A stretch of DNA of 64,000 nt from CAYJBH01 sp964369445 (GCA_964369445.1 CAYJFU010000002.1:1-64000); one strand, 5' to 3'; numbered from the stretch's first letter, positions 17,241-26,533 are shown. The notes: a model not told the origin generated them from the letters alone. A program made the numbers and translations.

Positions 17241-18038
17241 TTGGCGAAAAAGGTTGCAATAACGTTGATTTTGGTCTTATTTGTTGCATTATTGGCCGCA
17301 ATAGTTTATTATTTATATGACATCGGAGTGTTTGACTCCCCAGAAGCACCTCAGGAAACTTCCTCGCAGTCTTCACAGGGCGGCATTGTAGACTTTAAAC
17401 CACCCGAGACACTGCCCGACATGCAGGAGGCGATAAACTTCTACGAGACGGTCAACGAGGACACCGTAGGGTGGTTGACAGTACCCGGCACCGATATAGC
17501 TGACCCGATTTTGCAAACGGTCAACAACGACTACTATCTGCGCTTGGACGAATATCGCGAGAAAAGCGAGTGGGGATGCTACTTTGCAGATTATGAGTGC
17601 AGTATCGGCACACGCGAGGAGCTGTCGGACAACACGATTATATACGGTCACAGTGACCTCGTCGTACAGCCGGACGGGCTCAAGTTTTCACAACTTTACC
17701 GCTTTGCCGACGAGGAATTTGCAAAAAACAATCCTGTCATACAGTTTGCATCGTTAGAGGAACTATTGGTTTTTGAAATATTTTCCGTCATGTACACCGA
17801 CACTTCCTTTAATTATATAGCGGTTGGCTCGACACCGGAAGATTTTCAAGTGTTATTGACGACAGCACTCGACAATAGTATTTACGATTATGGTATACCG
17901 GTGACGGTAGAGGATAAAATAATAACACTGTCCACCTGCGACTTTGAAAAGGGCGCTGATGCAAGATTTGTAGTGATGGGACGCCTGATATCGGCAGACG
18001 CACAAACACCCGAGCAGGTACAATTGACAGCAAAGTAA
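17241..18038 (+). CDS. srtB: Class B sortase
   Basis: Second class B sortase of the window, about 265 residues. An N-terminal transmembrane helix (VAITLILVLFVALLAAIVYY) is followed by a Ser/Gln-rich linker and the catalytic domain with His in NTIIYGHSD, Cys in ITLSTCDF and Arg in ADARFVVMG. The TTG at 17241 is chosen because GTAGGGGG sits 6 bases upstream; the in-frame ATG at 17214 has no ribosome-binding site. It lies between the giant secreted protein, its likely client, and flgB, whose start is only 14 bases downstream, so it may be transcribed with both. Confidence 0.88.
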   Translation: MAKKVAITLILVLFVALLAAIVYYLYDIGVFDSPEAPQETSSQSSQGGIVDFKPPETLPDMQEAINFYETVNEDTVGWLTVPGTDIADPILQTVNNDYYLRLDEYREKSEWGCYFADYECSIGTREELSDNTIIYGHSDLVVQPDGLKFSQLYRFADEEFAKNNPVIQFASLEELLVFEIFSVMYTDTSFNYIAVGSTPEDFQVLLTTALDNSIYDYGIPVTVEDKIITLSTCDFEKGADARFVVMGRLISADAQTPEQVQLTAK

Positions 18039-18052
18039 AAGAGGAAACTATT

Positions 18053-18349
18053 ATGGCTATAATGTTTAACAACGCGAGTCACAAAATTGCGGCGGCAGGT
18101 CTTGATGCGCTGTGGATGCAACAGCAGGTCATATCCAACAACATCGCGAACTACGAGACGCCGGGCNNNNNNNNNNCATCGGTAGAGGAGCGTACCGACG
18201 GAACTATTCGCGTCGACGGCAACAACGTCAATATGGAGCAGGAGCAGCTGGAACTCTGGAAAACCTACACTCAGTACAGCTACCTTACAAGCAAGATAAG
18301 CGGAGACTTTAAAAATCTACGCTATGTTATAACGCAATTCGGTAAATAA
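18053..18349 (+). CDS. flgB: Flagellar basal-body rod protein FlgB (internal sequence missing)
   Basis: Proximal rod component. The N-terminal QQVISNNIANYETPG is the typical rod/hook family signature and the C-terminus has DGNNVNMEQEQLEL. Only 98 residues are encoded, against about 130 in the family; the missing 30-40 residues fall exactly at a 10-N gap (18167-18176), so the gap stands for roughly 100 or more bases. The frame is kept on both sides. It is the first gene of the fla/che operon. Confidence 0.9.
   Translation: MAIMFNNASHKIAAAGLDALWMQQQVISNNIANYETPGXXXXSVEERTDGTIRVDGNNVNMEQEQLELWKTYTQYSYLTSKISGDFKNLRYVITQFGK
18167..18176. other. Assembly gap (10 N), real size probably about 100 bases or more
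   Basis: Falls between the conserved YETPG of FlgB and its C-terminal third. Comparison with the usual FlgB length implies missing sequence well beyond 10 bases. Confidence 0.9.
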
Positions 18350-18360
18350 AGGGGAATATT

Positions 18361-18804
18361 ATGTCATTTTTATCCTCCCTCAGCATATCCGGCTCGGCGC
18401 TTACAGCAGAGCGTCTGCGCATGGATATCATAGCACAAAACCTTGCCAACATCAACACAACAAGAACAGAAGACGGCGGACCGTATCAGCGCCAACAGGT
18501 GGTGTTTGAGGCACAGAACCTTTCATTTGACACGGTGCTTAACGGCAAGTCTTTGGAACTTGAAAAGACTTCAAATGGTGGTGTTGTTGTGGCGGAAATC
18601 GTGGAAAACGACAGCGATTTTATTCCTGTCTACGATCCGACACATCCCGATGCGGATGAGAGCGGTTATGTTTTGATGCCAAACGTCAACTCGGCTGAGG
18701 AACAAATTGACCTGCTCGCCGCAACACGAGCATATGAGGCAAATATCACAGCACTCAATCTTGTTAAGGCAATAACTTTAAAAGGCCTTGAAATAGGCAA
18801 GTAG
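18361..18804 (+). CDS. flgC: Flagellar basal-body rod protein FlgC
   Basis: 147 residues, normal length. The N-terminal helix has LRMDIIAQNLANINTTRT and the C-terminus the family-typical PNVNSAEEQIDLLAATRAYEANITALN. AAAGGGGAATATT precedes the ATG. It forms the proximal rod with FlgB and FliE. Confidence 0.96.
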   Translation: MSFLSSLSISGSALTAERLRMDIIAQNLANINTTRTEDGGPYQRQQVVFEAQNLSFDTVLNGKSLELEKTSNGGVVVAEIVENDSDFIPVYDPTHPDADESGYVLMPNVNSAEEQIDLLAATRAYEANITALNLVKAITLKGLEIGK

Positions 18805-18817
18805 TTAAGGAGAAATT

Positions 18818-19117
18818 ATGTTTATCGTACCGATAGCACAGATGCCTACTATTGAAGAAGTGAAGCAGGCAGTACCCGCAGTGGAATCCGCAAGCAGTGT
18901 TCCGTTTGCCGACGTGTTTTCAAGCGTGTTGGAGCAACAACAGACAGCACAGGCACAGTCGCAACAGGACGCTATTGATCTTGCCCTTGGAAATGTTGAC
19001 AATCTGCACAACATTTCCATCAACTCCGAGCGCTCTGCCGCCGCACTGGAACTTACGGTGCAGATGGCATCACGTGCGCTTTCGGCTTATAATACAATAA
19101 TGACGATGCAGATTTAA
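18818..19117 (+). CDS. fliE: Flagellar hook-basal body protein FliE
   Basis: 99 residues. It joins the MS ring to the rod. The C-terminal half has the expected helical pattern (ALGNVDNLHNISINSERSAAALELTVQMASRALSAYNTIMTMQI), split here only for description of the VDNLHNI and LTVQMASRALSAY elements. AAGGAG precedes the ATG 13 bases after flgC. It is short, but position between flgC and fliF makes the call secure. Confidence 0.93.
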   Translation: MFIVPIAQMPTIEEVKQAVPAVESASSVPFADVFSSVLEQQQTAQAQSQQDAIDLALGNVDNLHNISINSERSAAALELTVQMASRALSAYNTIMTMQI

Positions 19118-19212
19118 AGCTTTTATCATAAGTAGCACAATATCTTTAACAGAGTTATAGCACACATCGTTTGATTTTTATTCAATAGTGGGAACCAAAA
19201 GGAGCAAACTGA

Positions 19213-20796
19213 ATGCAGGAACAGGCTAAAAAAATGTATTCGGATGCCGTTATCTACTGGAACGGTATGCCGCAAAAGCGCCAACGATTTGTAATCGGTG
19301 GTGCTGTAGGTGTGCTTGTTTTAGCGATAATTATAGCGGTGGTGCTCAACGTAGTGGGCAGCGGTTATGCTGTGCTCTATCCGGGCATGAGCGCCTCTGA
19401 ATCCAATGAACTGCTTACAGCGCTCGGCGCACAAAACGTTCCGACACGCGTGACGGCAGAGGGTGAAGTTATGGTGCCCACCGCCGATAAAGATGCTCTT
19501 TTATTGGAACTTGCGGCGCAAGGGTTTCCGAAATCGACACTGACATACAATATTTTTTCCGACAATAGCGGCTTTACGACGACAGAGTTTGAGCGTAAGC
19601 AGTATCTGCTCTTTCAAACGCAGGAGCGCTTGCAAGGTACACTGCGTCGCATTGATAACGTAGTAGATGCTGTCGTAACGCTTAACGTACCGGATACCGG
19701 CTCTTATGTGTGGGAGCAGACTACAGATCAGAGCTCAGCCAGCGTTTTAATTACGTTTGCAAATGAGCAGAGCATATCCACCGATCAGGTCATGGGTATT
19801 AAAAACCTAGTGGCTACATCGGTGCCTAACCTTTCTTCCGAGATGGTTACCGTTGTGGACAGCGGTTCCGGCATAGAGCTTGCCGGCACTGATTCCTCAG
19901 GTTATTCCGTTGCAGACGAGCTTCGCCGTCTGGGTCTTGAAGCAGAGATGGAGGCACGAATAGAGGAGAAAATACTCAATGTGCTGTCTCTGGGCTATGA
20001 TGCCGGCGACATAAAAATTTCCTCTACCGTCGTACTTGACTATGACAGCATGATAACCGAGTCGATGCAGTATTCCGGCAACGAGGACAACGCTGGTGTG
20101 CTTTCCTCCGAGACCTACAGTGCGGTAGGTGGTACTAACATACAAGAAGGCGGCGTTGTAGGCGAACAGGACAACACCGATATACCGATTTACGTAGCCG
20201 GAGAGGATGGCGAACTCGGTACCGTCAACTACACGCGCGACAACGAATATCTCGTCAGCTATGTCAAAAGTCAGGTGGAAAAGGATCAGGCGGAGATAGA
20301 TGAGGTGTCGGTATCCATTGCACTGCGTGACAGTGAACTTACCGATCAACGTCGCACACAGATAATTGAATCCGCCGCAATGGCGAGCAATGTTCCGCGT
20401 GATATGATATCCATTATGCCATTTGACTCACTTCCGGAAGAGGAGCCTGTCTCAGGTGTTGCAGCAGTATTTAGTAACCCGATTATTTTAATAGCTATTG
20501 CCGGCGGATTGTTGCTCATAGTCATATTGGTTTTGATATTGATGTCATCCCGCAGACGCAGAAAAGCGACAGCGGCAGCGGCGGCGGAAGAATCCGCAGC
20601 GCTGTACCTTGACGGTGTGCAATTTAACAATCAAACAGAGCTTGAGGCATACAAACAGCAACTTAAAGATGCAGCAGAGGCAGGCAAAAACACCAAAGAA
20701 AGTGTCATGGTGGAACAAGTACGCGACTTTGCAAAGGAAAACCCCGAAATTACAGCACAGTTGATAAGAACCTGGCTCAAAGGTCAGGAAGAGTAA
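19213..20796 (+). CDS. fliF: Flagellar MS-ring protein FliF
   Basis: 527 residues. A transmembrane helix at about residues 28-48 (GVLVLAIIIAVVLNVV) is followed by a periplasm-facing ring-building region (YAVLYPGMSASESNELL) and a second helix at about residues 425-447 (PIILIAIAGGLLLIVI), then a short cytoplasmic tail ending in EQVRDFAKENPEITAQLIRTWL, which binds FliG. It builds the MS ring, the base of the basal body. AAAGGAGCAAACTGA precedes the ATG. Confidence 0.97.
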   Translation: MQEQAKKMYSDAVIYWNGMPQKRQRFVIGGAVGVLVLAIIIAVVLNVVGSGYAVLYPGMSASESNELLTALGAQNVPTRVTAEGEVMVPTADKDALLLELAAQGFPKSTLTYNIFSDNSGFTTTEFERKQYLLFQTQERLQGTLRRIDNVVDAVVTLNVPDTGSYVWEQTTDQSSASVLITFANEQSISTDQVMGIKNLVATSVPNLSSEMVTVVDSGSGIELAGTDSSGYSVADELRRLGLEAEMEARIEEKILNVLSLGYDAGDIKISSTVVLDYDSMITESMQYSGNEDNAGVLSSETYSAVGGTNIQEGGVVGEQDNTDIPIYVAGEDGELGTVNYTRDNEYLVSYVKSQVEKDQAEIDEVSVSIALRDSELTDQRRTQIIESAAMASNVPRDMISIMPFDSLPEEEPVSGVAAVFSNPIILIAIAGGLLLIVILVLILMSSRRRRKATAAAAAEESAALYLDGVQFNNQTELEAYKQQLKDAAEAGKNTKESVMVEQVRDFAKENPEITAQLIRTWLKGQEE

Positions 20797-20827
20797 CAAT
20801 TTTTACAGGTAAAGAGGTAAACAGATT

Positions 20828-21838
20828 ATGGCAGGAGATGCAGAGCTTCAAGCTTCCACAAGAGCAGCGGCTGTTATGGTTGCGCTCGGTTCCGACACCG
20901 CTTCGGAGGTTTATAAGTACCTGAAAGAAGAGGATATCGAAACGCTGTCACTGGAGATATCCAAGCTTGAACCGCTGAAGAGCGACGACATGAACGAAAT
21001 CATGAGCGACTTTTACGGTCTCTGTGTCACCCAAAAGGTGATTGCCGAGGGCGGTATAGGTTATGCGCGAGATATTCTTGAAAAAGCGTTCGGCCCACAA
21101 CAGGCGTACTCGTATATTGAGCGCATAACAAAGACACTCAAAACAAAAGCGTTTGAGTTTGTACGCAAATCCGACTCTCGAAATCTGTACAACATCATAC
21201 AAAATGAGCACCCGCAGACAATAGCGCTTGTTCTGTCCTACGCAAACCCCAATCAGGCGTCGGATATCATCCGCGAGCTTCCTAAGGAAAAACGCATTGA
21301 TGTTGTCGAGCGTATAGCGCGCCTTGACAGCGCCTCACCGGAGTATATCAGCCTTGTTGAACAGATGCTTGAAAAGAAATTTGACAGCCTTGAGGGTATG
21401 GATACAATGGAGGTCGGCGGCATCAACTACGTTGCCGACATCATGAACAACGTCGACCGAGCCACGGAAAAATATATCTTTGATGAACTGGCTCTTAAAG
21501 ATCCCGTTCTCACCGACGAGATTCGCAAGCTGATGTTTGTGTTTGAGGATATCGTAGCACTTGATGACATGTCAATACAGCGCTTTATTCGTGAGGTGGA
21601 CTCCAAAGATATGGCGGTTGCGCTCAAAGCATCCAACCCCGAGGTTCAGGAAAAGTTCTTTGCAAATATGTCGGCACGTATGAAAGAATCGGTGCAGAGC
21701 GACATAGAATACCTACACAACGTCAGAATGAAGGACGTCGAGGAGGCACAGCAGAGGATTGTCGGCATTATCCGCAAGTTGGAAGAGGCAGGCGAGCTTG
21801 TTATCTCCAAGGGTGGAAAGGACGATATTATTGCGTAG
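20828..21838 (+). CDS. fliG: Flagellar motor switch protein FliG
   Basis: 336 residues, normal length. It contains NEHPQTIALVLSY (middle-domain signature) and the C-terminal torque region DDMSIQRFIREVDSKDMAVALK with its charged residues. It transmits stator torque to the rotor and interacts with FliF, FliM and MotA. GAGGTAAACAG precedes the ATG. Confidence 0.97.
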   Translation: MAGDAELQASTRAAAVMVALGSDTASEVYKYLKEEDIETLSLEISKLEPLKSDDMNEIMSDFYGLCVTQKVIAEGGIGYARDILEKAFGPQQAYSYIERITKTLKTKAFEFVRKSDSRNLYNIIQNEHPQTIALVLSYANPNQASDIIRELPKEKRIDVVERIARLDSASPEYISLVEQMLEKKFDSLEGMDTMEVGGINYVADIMNNVDRATEKYIFDELALKDPVLTDEIRKLMFVFEDIVALDDMSIQRFIREVDSKDMAVALKASNPEVQEKFFANMSARMKESVQSDIEYLHNVRMKDVEEAQQRIVGIIRKLEEAGELVISKGGKDDIIA

Positions 21839-21874
21839 CTCTCATAAGAGCATAAACTTTTGTGGAGGAATTTC

Positions 21875-22636
21875 TTGACATACGTCTATAAGGGAGCCGG
21901 TGTAAACTTGTCTGAAAATCCGGTTAAAATAAAGCCTAAAAGGCTTCAGCCTAAACGCAAGAGTGCTGAAGCCGACGGTGTCGACGGTGAAAATCAGCCC
22001 ACTATAAATTACGATGCAATAGCTATTGAAATAGAGAAAGAGGCAAAAGAGAAAGCAAAGGAGCTGTTGCAACAGGCGCAGGCAAAGGCTCAGGCAAATG
22101 AACGGGCCATAATAGACAAAGCCGAGCAAAGTGCAAAAAAGATATTTGATGAAGAATATCAAAAAGCCTATGACCTCGGAATTGTGGACGGTCGCAAGCA
22201 AAAATTGCAGGAAATCGAACAGGCGATAGCGACGCTTAGCGGCGAAGTCGACAAAATACGTAGAGGCTACGAGGCGTTTGAGGCAGCACACAAGCAAGAG
22301 GTTCTGACGCTAACATTGGCATTATGCGAAAAAATTCTTGCGGAAAAGATAAGTGCTGACGACAATATACTACAGCCAATCGTTACAAAAGCGCTTGAGG
22401 ACATGAAAACCGGCGCACGGTGTTCCATCATTGTCTCGCATGAGGCACTGCCGTCACTGGAACAGCTTAAATGGGAGCTTACACGTGCGCAAAACCTTGA
22501 TTCGGAAATATTTAATATAATTGCAAAGGATGTGCCAAAAGATTTTTGCATTATAGAGACGGAAAACGAAATACTGGACGTATCGATAAACAACCAATTT
22601 GAAAATCTGCTCAACATACTGAAACATGAGCAGTAA
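21875..22636 (+). CDS. fliH: Flagellar export ATPase regulator FliH
   Basis: About 253 residues: a basic N-terminus, then a long Lys/Glu/Gln/Ala-rich coiled-coil (about residues 45-120, KEAKEKAKELLQQAQAKAQA) and a C-terminal FliH/YscL-type domain. It binds FliI and delivers the ATPase to the export gate. The TTG at 21875 is chosen because GGAGGA ends 5 bases upstream; an in-frame ATG at 21860 overlaps that ribosome-binding site. Low sequence conservation is normal for FliH; its place between fliG and fliI supports the call. Confidence 0.9.
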   Translation: MTYVYKGAGVNLSENPVKIKPKRLQPKRKSAEADGVDGENQPTINYDAIAIEIEKEAKEKAKELLQQAQAKAQANERAIIDKAEQSAKKIFDEEYQKAYDLGIVDGRKQKLQEIEQAIATLSGEVDKIRRGYEAFEAAHKQEVLTLTLALCEKILAEKISADDNILQPIVTKALEDMKTGARCSIIVSHEALPSLEQLKWELTRAQNLDSEIFNIIAKDVPKDFCIIETENEILDVSINNQFENLLNILKHEQ

Positions 22637-22748
22637 TATAGTCATTTAGCTCGAAAACGACACAAGATTGACAGGCAAATATTCCCTGCTAAAGTTGCTA
22701 TTATGGTTAAAATATCAGCATATCGCACAACATTTCGGAGGTGTGAGT

Positions 22749-24053
22749 TTGAACTCCGGTGATTTTTTAAAGGTATTACAGAATAACGAGCTTTATTCGC
22801 GGCTTGGACGCATTGAAAAAATAATCGGTACCACTATTGAGGCAGACGGCCCACCGGGCAATATCGGTGACGTCTGTCTAGTGTTGTCTGCTGACAACAA
22901 AAGTGCCGTGCGCGCTGAAGTTGTGGGCTTTCGGGAGAGTAAGGTTATATTGATGCCCTATGGCGACATTGAGGGTATCGGCAAGGGGAGCGTTGTCAAA
23001 AACACCGGCGGACAGCTTAAAATCGGCATAAGTGAAAACCTCATAGGGCGAATAGTCGATGCCCTCGGTGAGCCTATCGACTCAGGGCCGCCTATAGAGG
23101 GTTGCAGTTATCATTTTATCGGTGGAGTGCCGGCAAACCCGATGGAGCGGCCACCCATTTCCCACCCAATGGAGATAGGTGTCAAGGCGATAGACGGTTT
23201 TATGACCATCGGCAAAGGGCAAAGGATAGGTATATTTGCCGGCTCCGGTGTCGGTAAAAGTACACTTATGGGCATGATAGCACGAAACGTTGTGGCCGAT
23301 GTAAACGTCATTGCACTGGTGGGCGAGCGTGGCAGGGAGCTTATTGAGTTTGTAAAACGTGACCTCGGCGAAGAGGGTTTAAAACGCTCTGTAGTGGTCG
23401 TGGCGACCTCTGATCAACCGGCTATGATGCGTTATCGATGTGCACTGACAGCCACAACGATAGCGGAGTATTTTAAGGACAGGGGCAAAGATGTCCTGCT
23501 GATGATGGACAGCCTGACAAGGTTTGCTATGGCACAACGTGAGATAGGTCTTTCGGTCGGCGAAATGCCTGTTGCGAGGGGCTATACACCGTCGTTGTAT
23601 GCAGCGATGCCAAAGCTGCTTGAGCGTTGCGGCAGTTTTGAAAACGGAAGCATTACAGGTATTTACACCGTTTTGGTAGAGGGCGACGATGTCAATGAGC
23701 CTATTTCCGACACGGTGCGCGGTATTATTGACGGGCACATACTGTTGTCGCGTGATATTGCGATAAAAAACCAATACCCAGCTATCGACGTGCTCGGCAG
23801 TATAAGCCGTCTAATGTCGGGGATAGCCTCGCCGCAACACAAGGCGATGGCCTCAAAGTTCCGCAACATGCTTGCCGTCTACAACGACAACCAAGACCTT
23901 GTCATGATAGGTGCGTACAAGGCGGGTTCCAATCCGGCACTGGACGAAGCGATTAGGCACATGGGTAAGATGACGGACTTCTTAAAGCAGGATGTGGATG
24001 AAAATGTCTCATTTGCAAAGATGTTGCAACTCCTTGAAGATTGTATGAAATGA
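22749..24053 (+). CDS. fliI: Flagellar type III export ATPase FliI
   Basis: 434 residues from the chosen start, the normal length. F1-ATPase-beta-like enzyme that energises flagellar export. Walker A is in GIFAGSGVGKSTLM, Walker B in VLLMMDSLTRFA, followed by the family hallmark GYTPSLYAAMPKLLERCG. TTG at 22749 is preferred since CGGAGG ends about 7 bases before it; a GTG at 22743 is too close to that site and an upstream ATG at 22668 would add 27 atypical residues. It is the last gene of the first flagellar block. Confidence 0.95.
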   Translation: MNSGDFLKVLQNNELYSRLGRIEKIIGTTIEADGPPGNIGDVCLVLSADNKSAVRAEVVGFRESKVILMPYGDIEGIGKGSVVKNTGGQLKIGISENLIGRIVDALGEPIDSGPPIEGCSYHFIGGVPANPMERPPISHPMEIGVKAIDGFMTIGKGQRIGIFAGSGVGKSTLMGMIARNVVADVNVIALVGERGRELIEFVKRDLGEEGLKRSVVVVATSDQPAMMRYRCALTATTIAEYFKDRGKDVLLMMDSLTRFAMAQREIGLSVGEMPVARGYTPSLYAAMPKLLERCGSFENGSITGIYTVLVEGDDVNEPISDTVRGIIDGHILLSRDIAIKNQYPAIDVLGSISRLMSGIASPQHKAMASKFRNMLAVYNDNQDLVMIGAYKAGSNPALDEAIRHMGKMTDFLKQDVDENVSFAKMLQLLEDCMK

Positions 24054-24085
24054 CGATAACTTTTGTTTAAATGGGCGGCAAAAAT

Positions 24086-24683
24086 ATGGAAAAGATAAAG
24101 GTGCTGGCTATATGCACAAGTCCGAGAAAAGGAAAGAACACTGAACAACTGCTACTAAAAACACTTGAAGGTTGTCAAAGTGTCGGTGCGGAAATTGAGC
24201 TGTTTATTGTGGCAAATAAGGATTTAAATCCTTGCAAGGGGTGCTCTGCCTGTCAAATAGCAAAAAAAATGCCCGATAGATGACGACGTTTCGGATTTGT
24301 TTGAAAAAATGAAGTATGCCGAGGTTATACTTATAGGCTCTCCGATATTTTTCTATGATGTCACATCACAATGTAAGATGATAATTGATAGAAGCTATGC
24401 GGTACAGCCGCTAAATCATAATAAAGTCGGTGGAATTTTGCTGACTGCCGGAAGTATGGGCGGTTCATCTGCACTTAGCACGCTAAATATGTTTTTTACA
24501 GCGCATGGTGTTACCACCGCCGGATATGTTTTATCATTGGGCGAGACAAAAAACAACACAAAGGCACTGCAATCAGCCTTTGATCTAGGTGTCAAAACCG
24601 TAAAAATGGCAATGACATTGAAAAACGCGCCACATGATTTTAATATGCACAATCATTATGCTTACGGCACGCACACGAAGTGA
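24086..24683 (+). pseudogene. NADPH-dependent FMN reductase / flavodoxin-like protein, frameshifted at a poly-A run
   Basis: Two adjacent frames encode the halves of one flavoprotein. The first has KIKVLAICTSPRKGKNTEQL (phosphate-binding start of the flavodoxin fold) and NPCKGCSACQ; the second has VILIGSPIFFYDVTSQCKMIIDR and GGILLTAGSMGGSSALSTL. The break is at a run of eight A (24262-24269). With seven A the frame runs on as KKCPIDDDVSDLFEKMK, restoring the conserved last Cys and acidic motif and giving about 198 residues. It is therefore either a recent inactivation, a homopolymer length variant or a sequencing error. The start is uncertain (ATG 24086 or 24071; neither has a strong ribosome-binding site). 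It sits between fliI and the inverted aminotransferase gene. Confidence 0.8.
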
Positions 24684-24743
24684 TACGTTTTTAAAACGGC
24701 TTTCCCGATTAGAAACGTTGCACAAAAAGATATAAAATATTGA

Positions 24744-24776
24744 AATACTCCCCTCACCGTCGGCGAGGGGAGTATT
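24744..24776. terminator. Hairpin between convergent genes
   Basis: A 12-bp perfect stem (24744-24755 with 24765-24776, core ACTCCCCTC/GAGGGGAGT) with a 9-base loop lies between the convergent flavodoxin-like and aminotransferase genes. No long T tract follows on either strand, though the minus-strand exit is AT-rich. Confidence 0.6.
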
Positions 24777-24838
24777 ATAGTCAATCAACAAAACTAATTT
24801 AGGTAGTACTTACACACCTTAAATAGCGTCAAAACGAC

Positions 24839-26017
24839 CTAATTACTTTTATCGAGCTTCTTCACAAAACCTTCAATTCGCTCGAGGGCCGTAACTATAT
24901 GCTTGACAGGGTAGGAATAACTTACACGCACAAATCCCTCACCACAGTCGCCAAAAGCGTTGCCGGGAACAACGGCAACCTTGGTGTCCATTAAAAGCCT
25001 GTTGCAAAACTCTTCGCTGGTAAGGCCGGTGCTACGTATACATGGAAAGACATAAAATGCGCCCTTTGGCTCAAAGCAGTGTAGACCCATGTCGTTAAAG
25101 CGGCGCACCATTAGCAGGCGGCGCTCGTCATACTGGTCACGCATGGATATTACTTCGTCATCACATTCTTTAAGTGCGACGATGCCTGCGTACTGGCTGG
25201 TGGTAGGAGAGCACATAATCGCAAACTGGTGAATTTTGTTTATGATGGCGGTCAGCTCTTTTGGCGCGGCGCTGTACCCTAAGCGCCAGCCGGTCATGGC
25301 GAACGCCTTGGAAAAACCGTTTATAACAACGGTGCGCTCACGCATACCCTCCAGTGAGGCTATCGACACATGCGCGTTGCCGGTATAGGTCAGTTCGGCA
25401 TAAATCTCATCTGATATTGTTATGATGTCGGTGTCACGCAGTACAGCGGCAATTTCTTCAAGCTCTTTGCGCTCCATAACAGCGCCGGTCGGGTTGGACG
25501 GGTATGCCATGATAAGCGCCTTTGTCCTGTCGGTTATGGCGGCTTTCAATGCTGAGGGTGTCAGTTTAAATTCGTCCTCTTCTCGCGTGACCAGCGATAC
25601 CGGCACACCGCCGGCAAGCTCTACTATCGGGGTGTAGCTCACAAAACACGGCTCACATATCAAAACCTCGTCGCCGGGGTTGACAATTGCACGTATTACA
25701 AGGTCGATGGCCTCACTGCCACCCACCGTAACTACAATCTCGTCGTCGGCATCGTAGTGTAGGTCAAAACGGCGTGCAAGATATTCACTTATACCTTGCC
25801 GCAACTCAAAAAGGCCTTGGTTGGCGCTGTAAAAGGTTTTTCCTTTTTCAAGCGACTGTATGCCCGCCTCGCGCACGCGCCACGGTGTTTTAAACCCCGG
25901 CTCGCCCACACCGAGAGATATACAACCCTCCATTGTGCTTGCAAGGTCAAAAAATTTCCTTATTCCCGATGGCTTGATTTCCACCGCGCGCTTTGACAGT
26001 ATTTTATCATAATTCAT
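24839..26017 (-). CDS. Class I/II PLP-dependent aminotransferase
   Basis: 392 residues, fold-type I. Motifs: GVGEPGFKTP near the N-terminus, YPSNPTGAVM, SDEIYAELTY, the PLP lysine in NGFSKAFAMTGWRLGY, and the C-terminal substrate Arg in VRVSYSYP. It belongs to the aspartate/aromatic aminotransferase branch; the exact substrate cannot be assigned. Its ATG overlaps the stop of the upstream lrp-type gene (TAATG), so the two form an operon and the regulator may respond to the amino acid handled here. This minus-strand pair interrupts the fla/che operon. Confidence 0.92.
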   Translation of the reverse strand: MNYDKILSKRAVEIKPSGIRKFFDLASTMEGCISLGVGEPGFKTPWRVREAGIQSLEKGKTFYSANQGLFELRQGISEYLARRFDLHYDADDEIVVTVGGSEAIDLVIRAIVNPGDEVLICEPCFVSYTPIVELAGGVPVSLVTREEDEFKLTPSALKAAITDRTKALIMAYPSNPTGAVMERKELEEIAAVLRDTDIITISDEIYAELTYTGNAHVSIASLEGMRERTVVINGFSKAFAMTGWRLGYSAAPKELTAIINKIHQFAIMCSPTTSQYAGIVALKECDDEVISMRDQYDERRLLMVRRFNDMGLHCFEPKGAFYVFPCIRSTGLTSEEFCNRLLMDTKVAVVPGNAFGDCGEGFVRVSYSYPVKHIVTALERIEGFVKKLDKSN

Positions 26018-26493
26018 TATAGATACATACCTCGTCCATCACTCTCCTGCTCGGCATACATAATGCCATCCTTTTTGTAGGTGCTCAGCACAAAGTGTGT
26101 GGCTGTCGACAACACCGCGCTAAGCGGTGACAGTCTGCGTGCTACAAAGTTGGCTATCTCGTGAAAACTGCGTCCGCTTATTGTCACAAGCAAATCGTAT
26201 CCGCCGCTTATAAGCTGTACACCGTCCACCTCTGACATGGCTGCAACGGTACGCGCTATTTCGTCAAAGCCCACATCTTTTTTTGGGGTTACCTTCAGTT
26301 CAATAAGTGCTTGAACGCGACCATCGTTAATTTTGTCATAGTTTATTATCGCCCTGTAGCCTTTGAGAATACCGTTTTGAGTATACTCGTCCAGTTTTTC
26401 GGCAACCGCCTGTGGCGTACTGCTCAGCATGGCCGCAAGTTCTTCTATGCTTAAACGTCCGTTTTGTTCTATGAGTTCTAAAAGTCTGTCCAT
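26017..26493 (-). CDS. Lrp/AsnC-family transcriptional regulator
   Basis: 158 residues: an N-terminal winged helix-turn-helix (about residues 1-60, NGRLSIEELAAMLSSTPQAV) and a C-terminal RAM effector-binding domain (ALIELKVTPKKDVGFDEIARTVAAM, GGYDLLVTISG). This family binds amino acids and controls amino-acid metabolism genes. It is translationally coupled to the downstream aminotransferase and preceded by a near-perfect promoter with an overlapping dyad. Confidence 0.93.
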   Translation of the reverse strand: MDRLLELIEQNGRLSIEELAAMLSSTPQAVAEKLDEYTQNGILKGYRAIINYDKINDGRVQALIELKVTPKKDVGFDEIARTVAAMSEVDGVQLISGGYDLLVTISGRSFHEIANFVARRLSPLSAVLSTATHFVLSTYKKDGIMYAEQESDGRGMYL

Positions 26494-26533
26494 AAAACCA
26501 CCTATGTTGTAAATTAAATATAAGATTTAAGCT

